From Owenia fusiformis (Eukaryota > Annelida > Polychaeta > Sabellida > Oweniidae): DNA of 64,000 nucleotides. The translations under genes were made by a program, and so were the position numbers. The stretch is taken from contig CAIIXF020000012.1 of NCBI GenBank assembly GCA_903813345.2, positions 34,482,572 through 34,546,571 of the forward strand, given 5' to 3'. Below the pieces are notes generated by a model. It worked only from the letters and a program-made list of their open reading frames with translations, ran no database searches and had not been told where the DNA came from. Within the stretch, counting starts at the first letter, position 1, and each line of letters opens with the position of its first letter. This document shows positions 35,501 through 47,431 of the stretch, piece by piece.

Positions 35501-38500
35501 TGTAAACAGAGTGTTTTGGGGCAACATTCAAATGCAGAATGATCATGCTGTTGCATATGTTAGTGGCATCGTGTTGGATAACATCAAGGCAGGCAATGTG
35601 GACCAGCTACCATGGGCACAAAAGTCAGCCAATTAGGCTAATGCAGAGCAAATGTGGGACGACTTTGGTAATGAGATTCGTGACTTGGACCCCCACCTCA
35701 AACATTAGACACGTTACGCACTGCCCATGTTGAGGAATGGAGTCTTATTTCACTTTGAAAGGTCAGATGTTTCATTCAATGCTGGTCCCGTAGGGTTGAT
35801 GCTCTGATTGCAGCATAAAGAGAACATAACACATATTATTGTTATCATTGGATAGAAGACACTTCAATTTTCATGACCAGATGTTTATTTTGTTTGATCT
35901 GTTTTACATGACGATTTGGATCGGGGTGTTTTGAAAATGCAATAATTCTTAGCGTACCCCTGTTTAAGTAACAGTAATTTTCTAAACTTAAATGTTAATA
36001 TTTTTTCTCCAAAAAATGTTGATTTGTAGGTGAAATATGTGGTTATGATTTGCCTTGAAAATAAATGTCTGAGCCAACTCCAAATAAATGTTCTCTTACT
36101 CCAAACTTTGAATTCTGAGCTGCCAAATCTAATATTCCATATTTATGAGCAACAGTGTATACTTAGAGGTTATGTCACTATGACGTGAAATATGCCTGAG
36201 TTCTCCCAATATAGACCGACCTTGGGAGGCTCTATATTTGGGCAAGAACGAAGGCATATTTCACGTCATAGTGACATAACTGATGTATTACATGCCTTTG
36301 TTCCCATGGTTACTTTGTATCAATGACGTGACGTCATGATATTATCATGGTTATTAAAGAAATCTAATATCAAAACGAGGTAAGCGGGCTATATCGGGGT
36401 AATCGGGCAATATAGGTGGATATAGCTCGCTAACTTTCCCATTGACTTCCATACAAATGCTTCGCTAGGTATGTAATACATACGTATATGAGCTTCCATG
36501 GGCCAGAGTATCTTCCAATCTTGATACCAAAAATGTCCTTCACTTGACTCGTGAATACGTGAAACCCCGCGGCAGTGGTGAATCCACTGAGAACAGCATC
36601 TGACAGATAGGCCGTAACAAACCCAAGGTGGAATAATCCCATTGCCAACTAAAATCAAAATCCAATTTAATGAGAAGTAACCATGAATAAGATAAATCTT
36701 AAGTGTTCGGAACTTCATAAAGCCTTATGAGTGTTTATTGAAAGACTGTAGCCCGGGATGATTTAGAAGCATCGGGATGTTAGCATTGGCTACAATGGAT
36801 CGAATTGGCTACAATGAATTGAATATGTACATTGGCTACAAAGCATGTAAAAGCGAGAAGATTTGAAGGATATTGGCTCTATGTTTCAATTTCATCCTTA
36901 TCCGGGTACCGAATAGATTCACGAAGTATTCGTGCATTTTATTGTGCTTAGATTTCAGTGTTGCTCCTCATTTACAAAATACATTGCTGATTAATGTGTT
37001 ATAATCGCAAAAAAGGTGACTTCCGGTTGCCATTTTGAATGGGAGTGTATACCTGAATCAAGCCAGTCAGGAGGGCTAATCCAACAGCAAGGGAAATTTG
37101 TAGCGTTTCCTCGTCAGACCAATCTACATATGAAGATATGTTACCGGTTGTTTCGTTCGGTGCAACAGTTGGCCCCAAATGTCTTGAGACCCCTCGAGTT
37201 ACGACATTTCCTACAAGCAGCGATGTAATGGCCGTCGTACCTGCAAGAAATTAAGGAGAAAAATTAACAAAGTAGAAGTCATGACAAAATGTCACCACAT
37301 GTTTGTAAAATAATATAGGAGTGTAAAAAACTTTTACAGACGCCGAACGCTAAACACCGGGCACAAAAAACGGTGGCTACAGTATAATATGCAATTCTTT
37401 GTAGACAACGGAACTGATGGAACGATGGGTGATAACCGCAATATTTTGAAAGTACATGTACCCATTAGTAGACACTCGATGAAAAAATAGACAAATACAC
37501 GCACAACAAAATAGTGTAAATGATAAATATTATACTAATGCAAATTAGAATAATCTTAATCACGATATCTTTGATCATCTACACTACCCTCAAAAAGCTT
37601 AGTAACATTAAATCCCAATGAGCTAGAGAACATGTTAGATACTAAGCCCATATTGACGATATAAAAATATAACCAAACTCATGAAATCAGATCAAATAAC
37701 TAATGAAATTTAGAAAGTCTCCGAGCATAAAGAGACTTTAGCATTGTCCAGTTATTGATTTCCTGTACATGTTGTCAACGTTTTCGAGGGAAGTCTAAGA
37801 TAAAAAAAAGGTAAGAATATATGTACATACCAAGAGAAATATGTCTTGATGTCCCTAGGAAGAAGTAAACGATTGGAGTAAAGAATGAGACGTACAAACC
37901 AACAACGGGCGGGAGAGACGCCAGACTCGCAAAAGCCATACCTAAAATAACATGTTGAAAACAATTATAAATTGATAGATGTGCATGCATAAAGCTTCAA
38001 AGAGGGGGACGACTTTTTAAATTTAGAGGGGAGGGGCAAAATATAAAGAAACAAAAAATTCTGACTTTTATTAAAATTATTAAAAAGAAGGAACTGCTCA
38101 CAAATGCCCAAAAGTTTCACAAATAAAGTTATACAAGTCATGTTAAAGGAGCAACAAGGCTTGTAGAGAAAAAATAGGAAAATTTTAACTTTTTCTGAGC
38201 TCTCAAGGCAACATTTGGCTTAAAATCTTCCTTGCCATACCTATTTTCTTAAAATGTATGGATAAACTATCGATTTCAGCATCAAGAAGTGTCAATTCAG
38301 TTCAAAGCTTCAAAAAGGGGAAGTCCACTTTTATATTTTTAAGATCAACCAATGTTGCAAGAGGAATATGAGCTGAAATAATGTTTATCTAGGGGGTTTC
38401 ATGCATACATACATTGTAGATAATAAAAATAGATGTAAGTCTTGATGAAATATCCAAACTTAAATATAATTTGACACTGGTCAATGATCGTTGAATGGCC

Positions 38501-41293
38501 CCTTTGCACTTCTTACTGTATAAGTGGTATTTAATCCGAGTGGTTAATTTTCCGAATGGTCAAATTTCATCATTTTCCTAATTTTAATTTTCCTAATGAC
38601 AAGAAACCTCCCACTGGATAACATTATAAAGACAATATTTCCGACATTAATTTTCCGAACCTGGCAAAAATTAGGAAATAGGCAAATTAAATGATTAGGC
38701 AAAATTACCACTTATACAGTATTGTTGTACATTAAAGCTGGTTCTGACTGCCTGTTCGAGTTAATTAATTGCAAAGTTTGCATTTTTGTAAAATTCGTAC
38801 AATTCTTAGAAAAAATGGCTATTTGTGAAACTGTGCAATTTTGAGATCAATGCAAAAGAGGTGCCACAATATTACGAATCTAGCCAAAAGACTGAATTTT
38901 ACTCAAATGAATTTCAAAAAATGTACATCCAATCAAAACATTCAAGGCATCATGGTAATCGTACTTATGACGTGCACGGACCTGGGGACAATTCGGGAAA
39001 TACGGGCTAATCTCAGCTCCAAGCGTTAATATCTGCCTTATTTAAAAAGCTAACTATGTGCATTATATATCAATTTGAAGTATTTTTTATTCGCATTTCA
39101 CTGAAATCATTTTTCCTTGAAAAGTTTGATGAGATCTACCATATTTTTAAAGTTAAATGTACTCCGACATCGTCAAATACGCTGTAAGACGTAACATTCC
39201 ATGCTTACACGGTTCGTTGAATTTGGAATAACTTTTGAAATACTGATCAGAATTTTACTAAAATTTCACATTTTATTCATTGAAACATGTGCTTTTATGA
39301 CGTCACAATTGCCTAGCGGCTACAGTTCAAATCGTCTTATATGAACGCTTTTAAAGCTTTCAAAATTGTGTAAGGTTTTGAAGGCGAAGGAGACAAGCAA
39401 TAAGTTTACCTTTATTTAACCTTCTTATTTAGGTCTGATTTCAAAAAAAATTTAACTGCACAATATTGTCATGGGGAAATTTACAAAACAATAACCGATT
39501 TCTTTATTCTTCAAATAATAAGAAAATAAGAGTTGTTTTTAGAGACTTGAAAAAATGTAACGCATCGATTTTTTACCACAAATCTCATACATATCAATTT
39601 TTGCTAACGCCCCGATTGGATTTCCTGACCGTTTTTCAAAAATCAAAAACATTTTAGAAATATTGTCCTCGAGATCTTGTTGCTCTGTGAATTTTACCAG
39701 GATTGAATAAGAAGAAAGCATCTTATTTCTAGGTTGACTAAAATTGACAAAATGTAACGCTTGTCGTTTTTGACGTTATAATGCTGATTGCGCCCTATAC
39801 TGCCCATTGTATTGTTTGGTATTTTGACGCCATAATGTTACTCTAATTGTCCCCAGTTTCGTGCGACGTGTAACTACCTTACAGAATTCAAAGTCGAATG
39901 TGATCTCATAGCAAACCGCTTGAAATTATCCGATTAATTTCTTTCCAAGAAACAGTTATTGACATTCAATTAAGATCAATCGATTCTCAAAAGAAAATAT
40001 TTTCATTGGGGGATAGGGTTGTAGTAAATATGTGACAATGGATAAGGATAAGCAGCAACTCCCAGATCCTCTTTAAGTTATTGGCATGGGCACTGTGCAT
40101 GATATATACATAATTATAATCAATTTGACATGTACGAGTATGTATTGTATAAAACATGATCTCGGACCTTTTAAAGTAGTTGTAAATTGTGAAATCTGAC
40201 AATCTCGAACTAGAACCTTTCCACTTGACATGAAGTCATAAAGATAATTCAGGTCAATTGATATTTCTAACATACGTTCATTGTTGCAACATCCATATAA
40301 ACCGAAGAGGGCAATGTACACCCTCCTGCACAAGTTTGTCCACCCATACAATGTATAAGATAGCGTTTAACATTTTTTGTACTTGAAATTGAATATCCCC
40401 GTATATATCAAAAGAACGATGCCGGTGATGATTTTTGAAAATCGTTAGATATACTCAAAGATGTACGCATTGCTCTTAATTAAAGATAAATATGAATGAC
40501 ATTGTATAAATTTTAAAGACGTATTAAAAACTTTGAAAACACTTGGTATATATAATTAAACCAAAAAAACACTATTTGTTGGCCTATGCAAAGCAACAAC
40601 TTTTGCGTCGTTAATCTAAAACTACCCTTTACTCTGTAATTTGCCTTTCTTGCATTTGCTTGTACATAAAAAAGAGAAAAAAGAAAAAAATCATCTGTGA
40701 GGGTTACCATACTTTTGGAGAGAAGTGTACATACAATCGTGCGACTTTGCCCAATATCTTAGATGGATTGCTTATGTAACCATGTTTTGTTTTCGATTGA
40801 TTTGTTTTCAAATACATACCGAAACTAGTGGATTGAGCACTTCAAAATAATTATTGATCTTTTTAACCGTAAATAAGATGAGTAGGCGAATTGAGTAGGA
40901 TGAGTGAGTAAATTAAGTAAGATGAATAAGCAAATTAAGTACGATGAATAAGCAAATTAAGTAAGATGAGTAAGCAAATTAAGTAACAACGATTGGAACT
41001 AACTAACTGGAACAAAATCCCCAGACCATACCTTGCGGAATGTGCATAATGCCATTTGTAAGGCCGCCTAAAATATCCAAAAGCAAATCTGTCTTCAAGT
41101 TATATTCTCGCAGAATTCCAATAAATGGCAATTTCTCCAAAATGTTTCCTTTCCAGCATGGTCGACTGCAAGAAATTCTCTTGGTGAGTTCACCACAGAC
41201 ATTTTCACCGTTTTCTCTTTTACGGCAGGCACATAACCCAAGTGTCTGCTTTTTAAAATCTTCCGGATAAAATCCCTTATTAATCTCCGACAT
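26598..41293 (-). CDS. SLC26-family anion transporter (sulfate/anion exchanger with STAS domain)
   Basis: Fifteen exons are inferred: 41032-41293, 37831-37941, 37053-37240, 36484-36648, 33170-33325, 32694-32776, 30991-31138, 30547-30660, 29618-29695, 29116-29211, 28828-28934, 28171-28243, 27382-27780, 26951-27005 and 26598-26782. Every junction has GT-AG ends and matching phase. The 2220 nt give 739 residues, the usual family length. The N-terminus leads to [20 protein letters not shown], then [20 protein letters not shown], the classic sulfate-transporter signature. The membrane core ends near residue 510. A C-terminal STAS domain follows ([12 protein letters not shown], then [19 protein letters not shown], then VILAGCIDSVIRIL), with an 80-residue variable loop inside exon 13. 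The family exchanges chloride, bicarbonate, sulfate or oxalate at the plasma membrane. It looks closest to the SLC26A3/A5/A6 group, but the substrate cannot be read from sequence. Introns carry many transposons; the intron between exons 4 and 5 is the most loaded. Confidence 0.92.
29722..30212. repeat. Inverted-repeat region in SLC26 intron 8
   Basis: GTATCTCATACTTGAGTGGG near 29860 is repeated in reverse orientation near 30180 (CCCACTCAAGTATGAGATAC). Between and beside these are further palindromes (CAATATATTTTCCCGAGG against TTGTATATCCCAAGGG, and CCCGGGAGC near 30062 against CCCGGGTG near 30160). It looks like two nested foldback elements. Confidence 0.55.
32299..32505. mobile_element. MITE with TGCCTAGGTCACATTTGCTC termini
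   Basis: The left end is intact and followed by CGATTCATCAGCCGGCGCC; the right end stops in CGCCGGCCGATAAATC, so it is truncated. The same family is complete at 60732-60949 and longer at 59902-60712. The GC-rich CCGGCGCC core stands out in AT-rich surroundings. Confidence 0.7.
33550..33967. mobile_element. Palindromic MITE, first of three adjacent elements
   Basis: GACGTCCACCAACGCGAATA at the left pairs with CGCGTTGGTGGAAGTC at the right, and the arms match for about 170 bp with many CGCGAAC words. TA lies on both sides (33548-33549, 33968-33969). 418 bp, no coding content. Confidence 0.75.
33971..34492. mobile_element. MITE built of degenerate TGGGGCAAGATGGGACTCGA units
   Basis: Termini are AGCCCGGTATACACCAATGG and its exact reverse complement, flanked by TAA on both sides (33968-33970 and 34493-34495). 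A 3-bp TAA target is typical of PIF/Harbinger-type elements. The 522-bp interior is almost entirely short units combining CATGGGACTC, GATGGGGC and TGGGATTTTG on one arm and their complements on the other. At the centre is the palindrome GAATGAACATGTTCATTC. A half copy lies at 20641-20940. Confidence 0.85.
34513..36157 (+). mobile_element. Tc1-type DNA transposon with dead transposase
   Basis: Inverted ends CACTGTTGCTCATAAATATG and CATATTTATGAGCAACAGTG are flanked by TA. The 1645-bp length is normal for the family. Plus-strand fragments in order are: [20 protein letters not shown] and [14 protein letters not shown] (N-terminal helix-turn-helix); [19 protein letters not shown]; then, in another frame, [20 protein letters not shown] and [20 protein letters not shown] (end of the DDE region). 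Stops at about 35634 and 35706 and several frameshifts show it is inactive. It lies in an SLC26 intron, antisense to the gene. Confidence 0.88.
36169..36280. repeat. 112-bp palindrome
   Basis: GTTATGTCACTATGACGTGA and its reverse complement form the ends, with AAATATGCCT/AGGCATATTT continuing the stem. It lies 11 bp from the Tc1-type element. Probably a tiny MITE. Confidence 0.75.
38514..38721. mobile_element. MITE with perfect 16-bp inverted ends
   Basis: TACTGTATAAGTGGTA at the left and TACCACTTATACAGTA at the right. The interior repeats words of the type AATTTTCCGAA and TTTTCCTAAT. 208 bp, in SLC26 intron 1. Confidence 0.75.
40870..40985. repeat. 22-bp minisatellite
   Basis: Four to five units of AAGATGAATAAGCAAATTAA plus GT, with early units diverged (GATGAGTAGGCGAATTGAGT). 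It sits just downstream of SLC26 exon 1, in intron 1. Confidence 0.85.
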
Positions 41294-42785
41294 TTTTTCT
41301 TGTATGCGTTTTTGTTGTACTCAATTTCAAATTGTGCTTCAAGGAGAATATAGTTGATGATTTACTATACATTGGGTGCTCGAATAACACTGAAATAAAT
41401 ATACAAACAAATTAAACAAAGTCAAGTTCATCTTAAGCAGCCTAAGGTCGTATCATTTCAAACATATAAATTGAGGATATTTTTTGTCTTTATTTTTATC
41501 ACGTTACGTTTATTATTTTGTTAATTTTTATCACGTTCGTGATATATTTTGTTCATATACTGCCCGGTCTAACTTTGCTGAAGATAACAATTATAAATAA
41601 ATACAATACAATACATACCATGCATGTTATCTTTCAGAGTCAAGAAGCACATGTCTGAACTCAAGACTTTTGCAACTATTACACATGTCATTATGCTCTG
41701 AACTACATTTAACCCTAATGTGTAAAACGTATTTTTCATAACACTTATGGACAGGGGGGTTGGGGCAGATGACCCCTTCTGGCGTTTTAAAAGTTGAAGA
41801 GGTACAGTAAAAAGTAAGGTACCATATTGAAGGTCATTCAGAACTCTTGAGGGAGGTGTATTAAAATCTCAAAAAGTAGGGCAAATGGGGTCAAAAGTAG
41901 GTCAAAGTAACAGAGGGATCAGCTTTTTTCGCGTATTTTAGTGATAGATGTATAGTAAGATAATAAGTTTTTACATGCATTAGTATTTTTCTTATAAGCA
42001 ATTATTATAGTACCCCTAAGATTTTTAGGGGTAGGGGTATAAAATCGCCTTAGACCCATTTGCAGCCACTGTGACATCGGCCCCTATTTAGAATTTAGTC
42101 GAGAACTATCTATACTAAGAGCATGCTTAATATTTTGCCTTTTTGACAACCCGAAGTTTTGAGCCCATATTTGATGGAACGCTGCTGCGCTACAAAACCT
42201 GGTCATTCATGAAGCTTTGAGAAAAAGTGGTTTTGATTTTCACCAAAAATGTTATGATAGCCAGCAATAATGTCTAAGAAGATTAAGGCATGCACATATC
42301 TCTTATAAACTATCACACATGCCCTCTGTATATATAAACGTTCTAATGCCTCTTTTACATTCAAATAGATAGTACTATGCAGTGAAGTCTGGAGTGAAGT
42401 CACACAAATATTTGCTCTTGAAATATTGGAAATATCAGTAGATTCTCAAAAGTTATAAACAATCAAAGGACACAGAGAGGGGTATGAATATACCAGGAAC
42501 AAAGTGGTAATATCGGCTTTTATTGAGGAGTTATCTCTAAAGAGATTTTGAAGGAACTTTTCATCAACTTTTTGTAACATTTAAACAAAGAAAGGTTAAG
42601 AACTGGGTACAGTATTGAACTTGAAATATCCACAGGTAAAACTAATTGGCTAATTGGCTGGTTAGTAGACTTAACTGTTAATTACAACACCAGTGTAGAG
42701 CTACAATCCAATAACTTCACTCCCTTGATTGGGGTTAACAACATATTTTGGACTAGTGTGTACCTTCCAACTGACCTGTGACATT
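41294..42785. other. Upstream of SLC26; no gene seen
   Basis: Should contain the SLC26 promoter and first non-coding exon, but none could be assigned. The part nearest 42785 is probably the 5' untranslated region of the LINE that follows. Confidence 0.4.
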
Positions 42786-44181
42786 ATGGCTGTAGCTAAC
42801 CTTGGGACTATAAGCCAACTTATACCATCTGAAAGTGACACATGTTTCAGCGATAGCGACTTTAACTCCTCAATTAATGAACTCTCTCAAGGCTCATCCC
42901 CACTTCCACTCTACAGACACTGTCCATCTTAGCGCCTAATGCAGTAGCGAACCCTGGCCTACTTAATAATGACACTATTCCTAAAGTGATAGCCAGAACT
43001 AAAAAACCCACACACCCCGTCTTCGTCGCACAACCCGTCATTCTGCGGCTAGCACTCTCCCTACTAGAAAGCCAAAAAACCTGCAAGCAAAGCTAAAAGG
43101 CCATCTATCTCTAGACCAAAAGGGAGACCCCGCAAGGCTCTATCCCAACCAGACCCCAAACGAAGTGTAAAACAAAAACCTATAACTAATACTAACAGTG
43201 ATGACGATACTGTGGTCTCACTCCTTGGATCCCTTAAAGCATCTCTAGACACTACTAATGCTATGTAAGGGGCCCTTCAAACAACCAACGCTGATTTGGT
43301 CAGTCAATTAGCGGCAAAGACTGTCACATGCCAAGCATAAGACGCAGAGTGTCAATCCCTAAGGAAACAGCTCAATAATAGAGGGCCTCCTTCAGATACC
43401 ACATCTAATAAGACTCTTCTGGTGGGGCCTTCACTCCTAAGGGACATAGATGAAACCTGCCTAGACACCAAACATGTTGATATTAATGCATTAGTGGTGG
43501 TACCATCTCAGATGGCCAGAAAGCCCTCATGAATAATGAATCCTATGATAAAGTTATATTGCAAATTGGAAGCAATGACTGTGCTAAAGGTGACCCAGCT
43601 AAAAACATCATGGACGATAACAAACTTCTAAAGATGTTTCCATCTCAAGTATCTGCCCCCGTACAGACAATAAAGAAGCCCATGAAAAGGCCCAGGCAGT
43701 AAACGCCGAACTACAAGTTTTGTGTGAACATACTGACAATACATCCTTCATTAACAATGACAATACTTTCATTCTGCAAGGCGGTACTATCAACGATGAC
43801 TTCTTGAATAGGGATGGTCTCCATCTCAACCCAGCTGGCACTTATCGTCTGGTGCACAATATGGGACTTACAAAATCGCTTAAGAGTGTCACAAAGCCCT
43901 TCAATCAATATAAGAAATCAAAAATCCCTAATCCCACTCCCAGACCTAATAACAATTTCAATTCCAACAGCAGTAAGCCAACATCATATGCCAATGCAGT
44001 AAAGTCCCCTAGACCAAACCTTAAGCCAGTTTGCTTCAAATGCGGGGAAGCTTCTCATTTAGCCAGTACATGCTGGCACCCCAGCCCTGTCAGGTGTTAT
44101 TTTTGTAAAAATTTGGGCCACAAGACAGCAAAGTGCCCCAACAAGGACCATCAACCTGTTGAAACATCCAATAGATATTAG
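42786..44181 (+). pseudogene. LINE ORF1 with SGNH-esterase-like domain and two CCHC zinc knuckles (broken)
   Basis: Reading across at least four frameshifts and two stops, the order is: an N-terminus MAVANLGTISQLIPSESD; a basic stretch with an AT-hook-like RPKGRPRKA; an SGNH-hydrolase-like domain with GPSLLRDI, then VILQIGSNDC, then NRDGLHLNPAGTYRL; a Pro/Asn-rich linker; and two zinc knuckles, CFKCGEASHLASTC and CYFCKNLGHKTAKC. The esterase blocks correspond to the nucleophile Ser, the GxND block and the DxxH block. Esterase domains are known in ORF1 of CR1-type LINEs. It would bind element RNA as ORF1 proteins do. It ends at a stop 141 bp before the ORF2 reading resumes. Confidence 0.75.
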
Positions 44182-44321
44182 GTCCTTGGTGAGGTCAGCG
44201 CCTTACCCCTGAATACAATTCTAAATGACATCATCCCCAATACCCCCAGCCAGGTAGAACTAAGTCTAAACACCGTAGATCTAGAAAACATAAGGTTAAA
44301 CCAGCTAAACCCTTCAGGATA

Positions 44322-46893
44322 ATGTATAACAATGTCCAAAGATTAGGAATATCGAAACAAAATCTGCTTAAAGATCTATTGGAAATTGAAACATATGATG
44401 TATGTGCTATAACCGAATCAGGCTTTACTGATACCAACCAGATTACAGTGTTTAGCAATAGTCATACATGGCTAGGAAAAAACAGACACTCGAAAAAAGG
44501 TGGATGAATAGTTTTTTTTGTACATAACGATACTGATATTATTGACGATAACTTACTATCTTCTAAAGATGACTTATTTGAACGTTACTGGATTAAAATC
44601 AAAACCGGTAAATCATATTTAAATATATGCATTGTCTATTTCCCAAATGATGGAAGAAACATGATAGAATGCTCAGACTTGACTGATGAATTGGTACGCA
44701 ATATAGCTTCCCTTGATCCAAATGAAAAAAATTTGATTTTTGGGGATTTTAATGGGAAAATAACCCAATTTAGAAAGAAGAGTTCAAAAAGTTGCAAATG
44801 AAAATGTCCTACCCTGTTTCAAATCTATGTTAATTGACGAAGATGACAATATATCTCTTGGTAGTGACCATGCAGTCTTTATTTTAGAATTTTTGTTTCA
44901 AAACGACAGGGTAGTTTATTCCCGTAATGATCAGAATAATAACAATGTAAAAATACAGTGTCCTAAATGGAATATCCCAGATTCTACAAACTGGTCAGCT
45001 TTTGAAAGTAAACTATGGGCATCTTTAAAGTGTTGGGACCCGGAAACATTGGCAGATCCAAATGATATCTGGGAAAGTTGGAAATCAAAAGTCCTAAATG
45101 TTGGGATGGAAGTTGTTGGGGAAAAATCATGTAACCCAAAGAAAAGGTCATTCTGGGATGAGGAACTGAAAAGACTCCTGAAAAATAGAAAAGATGCCTG
45201 TAGATTACACAGATATCTCTATAAATTTGATCCAGATCCAGATACACTAAAGGATATTTGGGATGTTTACCTGGAACGAAAGAGAAAGATGTCAGATTAC
45301 ATTAAAGAACGTCACATTAATAATCATCTCAATACCCTAATTAAAAACTCATTTAAGAAGTCAACTAGTTCGAGATCCTTTTGGAAGACACTCAAAATGT
45401 TTAATGCAAAAAGTAAATACCCCATTGAAATAACTGACCCTAATAATCCTGATAGAACAGTTAGTGACCCGAAAGAAATATCTCGTTTGCTTAAAGAATA
45501 TTGGCAAAAGGTTTGAAAGGTTAATAGAAACAATGAAAATTCTAAACCACCTTTGAACGATTTATTATCTAAATATGAAAATGAGACCAATTTTGGTAAT
45601 GGAACGTTATCCCATATAAAATTCTCATTTGATGATATTTTGACGAATATTAAATTGACTAAAAACAGAGAGACTTTTCCCAATGAATGGAGGGACGGAC
45701 TTTTAAAGCCAATTCATAAAAGCAACTCTTTTAAAATTCTTGACAATTACAGAGGAGTAACTGTTACATCAAATGTATACAAACTATTTGCATCTCTTAT
45801 GGAAAACTCACTTATGAACTCTTTTTTGAAAAATGAGACATTTGATGAACTCCAGGGAGCCTTTTTAAATGGGAAACGCTTGGAAGATAGCATCTTCCTA
45901 CTAAAGGGCTTATGTAGTATTAGGAAAGATAAAAAACTAAAGACATTTCTGGGCTTTTTGGACATTAGGAAAGCCTTTGATGTTATTGACAGGGATCTTT
46001 TATTTTGTAAACTGTGGGAGAAAGGTATTTGTGGGAAACCATGGAGGATTTTGAAACTTTTATATTCAGGGATAAGAAATAAAGTAATTTTTGGTAATTT
46101 TGAGAGTGAGTTTTTTGAATCAAAATATGGTGTCCGACAAGTTTGTGCCCTCTCACCGACCCTTTTTCTTGTTATAATGAATGATCTTACAGAAAGACTC
46201 AAATATGAAAATTTAGGCATCCCTTTGGTTGGACAAAGAATCCTTGCCCTTTTATATGCTGATGACATAGTACTTTTAGCTGAATAAGAACATCAGTTAT
46301 CCAAAATGTTAAATGTTGCTAATGAATTCTCTTTATACTGGGGGTTTCAGTTTGACACGAAAAAGTCCAGAATAATGCCAGTAGGTCGAAAAATCAATCC
46401 CAATGCATCATGGAAACTAGGTCATTTGAATCTCACTGAAACTAAAATCTACAAATACCTAGGAGTTATTATAAGTAATAATCTAAGTGATACAGCACAC
46501 TTTAAGGAACTTTTAAGACCCAAAGCTAAGAAAATAAGCCTTTATATTAATACAACCCTTAACAAGCACTCTAATATACAAAGATTTAAATTTGGAGATA
46601 CTCTTCACAATAATGTGTTCATTCCAGCAATATAACATGGGTGTGGTATTCTTACTTTTGAATCCAAATCCAAATGTAACGATATGAATTCTTTCCAATA
46701 TAACATTGGAAGATTAGTTTTTAATCTAAATATGAAGCCTGCCAGGGAAGCGGTTATTGGTGATTTAGGATGGTGTCCGATTTTGAATACCATTGACAAA
46801 AGAATAATAGATTATTACCTTCATCTACAGAAGCGAATGGAAAAAGTAGTATGTATCATATATCATTTTAAAGCTTATCCAAAGTTACATTGA
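44322..46893 (+). pseudogene. LINE ORF2: AP-endonuclease and reverse transcriptase (broken)
   Basis: The endonuclease part (44322-44900) shows NVQRLGISKQNLLKDLLEIE, ITESGF, LIFGDFNGKI and, after a frameshift, LGSDHAVF. The reverse transcriptase part (45553-46290) shows NYRGVTVTSNVYKLFASLME, FLGFLDIRKAFDVIDRDLLF, GVRQVCALSPTLF and the catalytic LLYADDIVLL. In-frame stops at 45514, 46285 and 46633 interrupt one long frame that otherwise runs from 44827 to 46893. The C-terminal block KPAREAVIGDLGWCPIL is shared with the relic at 4098-4330. The element belongs to the AP-endonuclease type of non-LTR retrotransposons, CR1/L2-like by feel. It is dead but fairly complete. Confidence 0.88.
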
Positions 46894-47431
46894 TTTGCCA
46901 AGTATCATGGTTTAACTCCCAACTGGGAAAAAGTTACAGTCATTTTAAGAGTTAGTGTTTTGTCAAAATAAAGTTCAATTTTACTCCACATTACTAGTCA
47001 ATGAGTCCCCCCTTGGCCATGTTAACAGCAGCAATTATTTTCAGATATGACCTTAAAAGCCCTTCAAATAGGGGTGTGGAATTTTATAACCCTCTTAAAA
47101 CCTGTTATGACACTTTAGAAGAGTTTCCTTAGAGTTTCTACCCTCACCATTCTCTTTTTCTAACTCAATATCCATCTGACCCGAAAAGAATTGCTGCTGT
47201 TACGATGGCCCTGAAGGACACATTGACTAGTGATTTGGTGTAAAATTGAACTTAATTTTGACCAAACACTAAATTTTGAAATGCCTGTCATCTTTTCACA
47301 TTTGAGAGTTGAACCATGATACTGGTGAATGTAATGTAACTTTGGATGAGCTTTAAAATGACATATGACACATACTATGACGACACTGGTATATGTCTGT
47401 ATAGGGGGGGGCATACTTTCGGGACACCCTG
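46845..47431. mobile_element. MITE fused to the LINE 3' end
   Basis: AGTAGTATGTATCATATATC at the left pairs with GACACATACTATGACGAC at the right. The arms match for about 140 bp, including AAGCTTATCCAAAGTTACAT against ATGTAACTTTGGATGAGCTT. The right end is GGGACACCCTGTATA. The left terminus is missing: the arm begins directly in the LINE reading frame. Confidence 0.65.

Noticed and set aside
38965-39885. Possible 900-bp foldback (CCTGGGGACAATT against AATTGTCCCCAG)
   Set aside because: Only about 25 bp of matching ends were found and the interiors do not pair convincingly.
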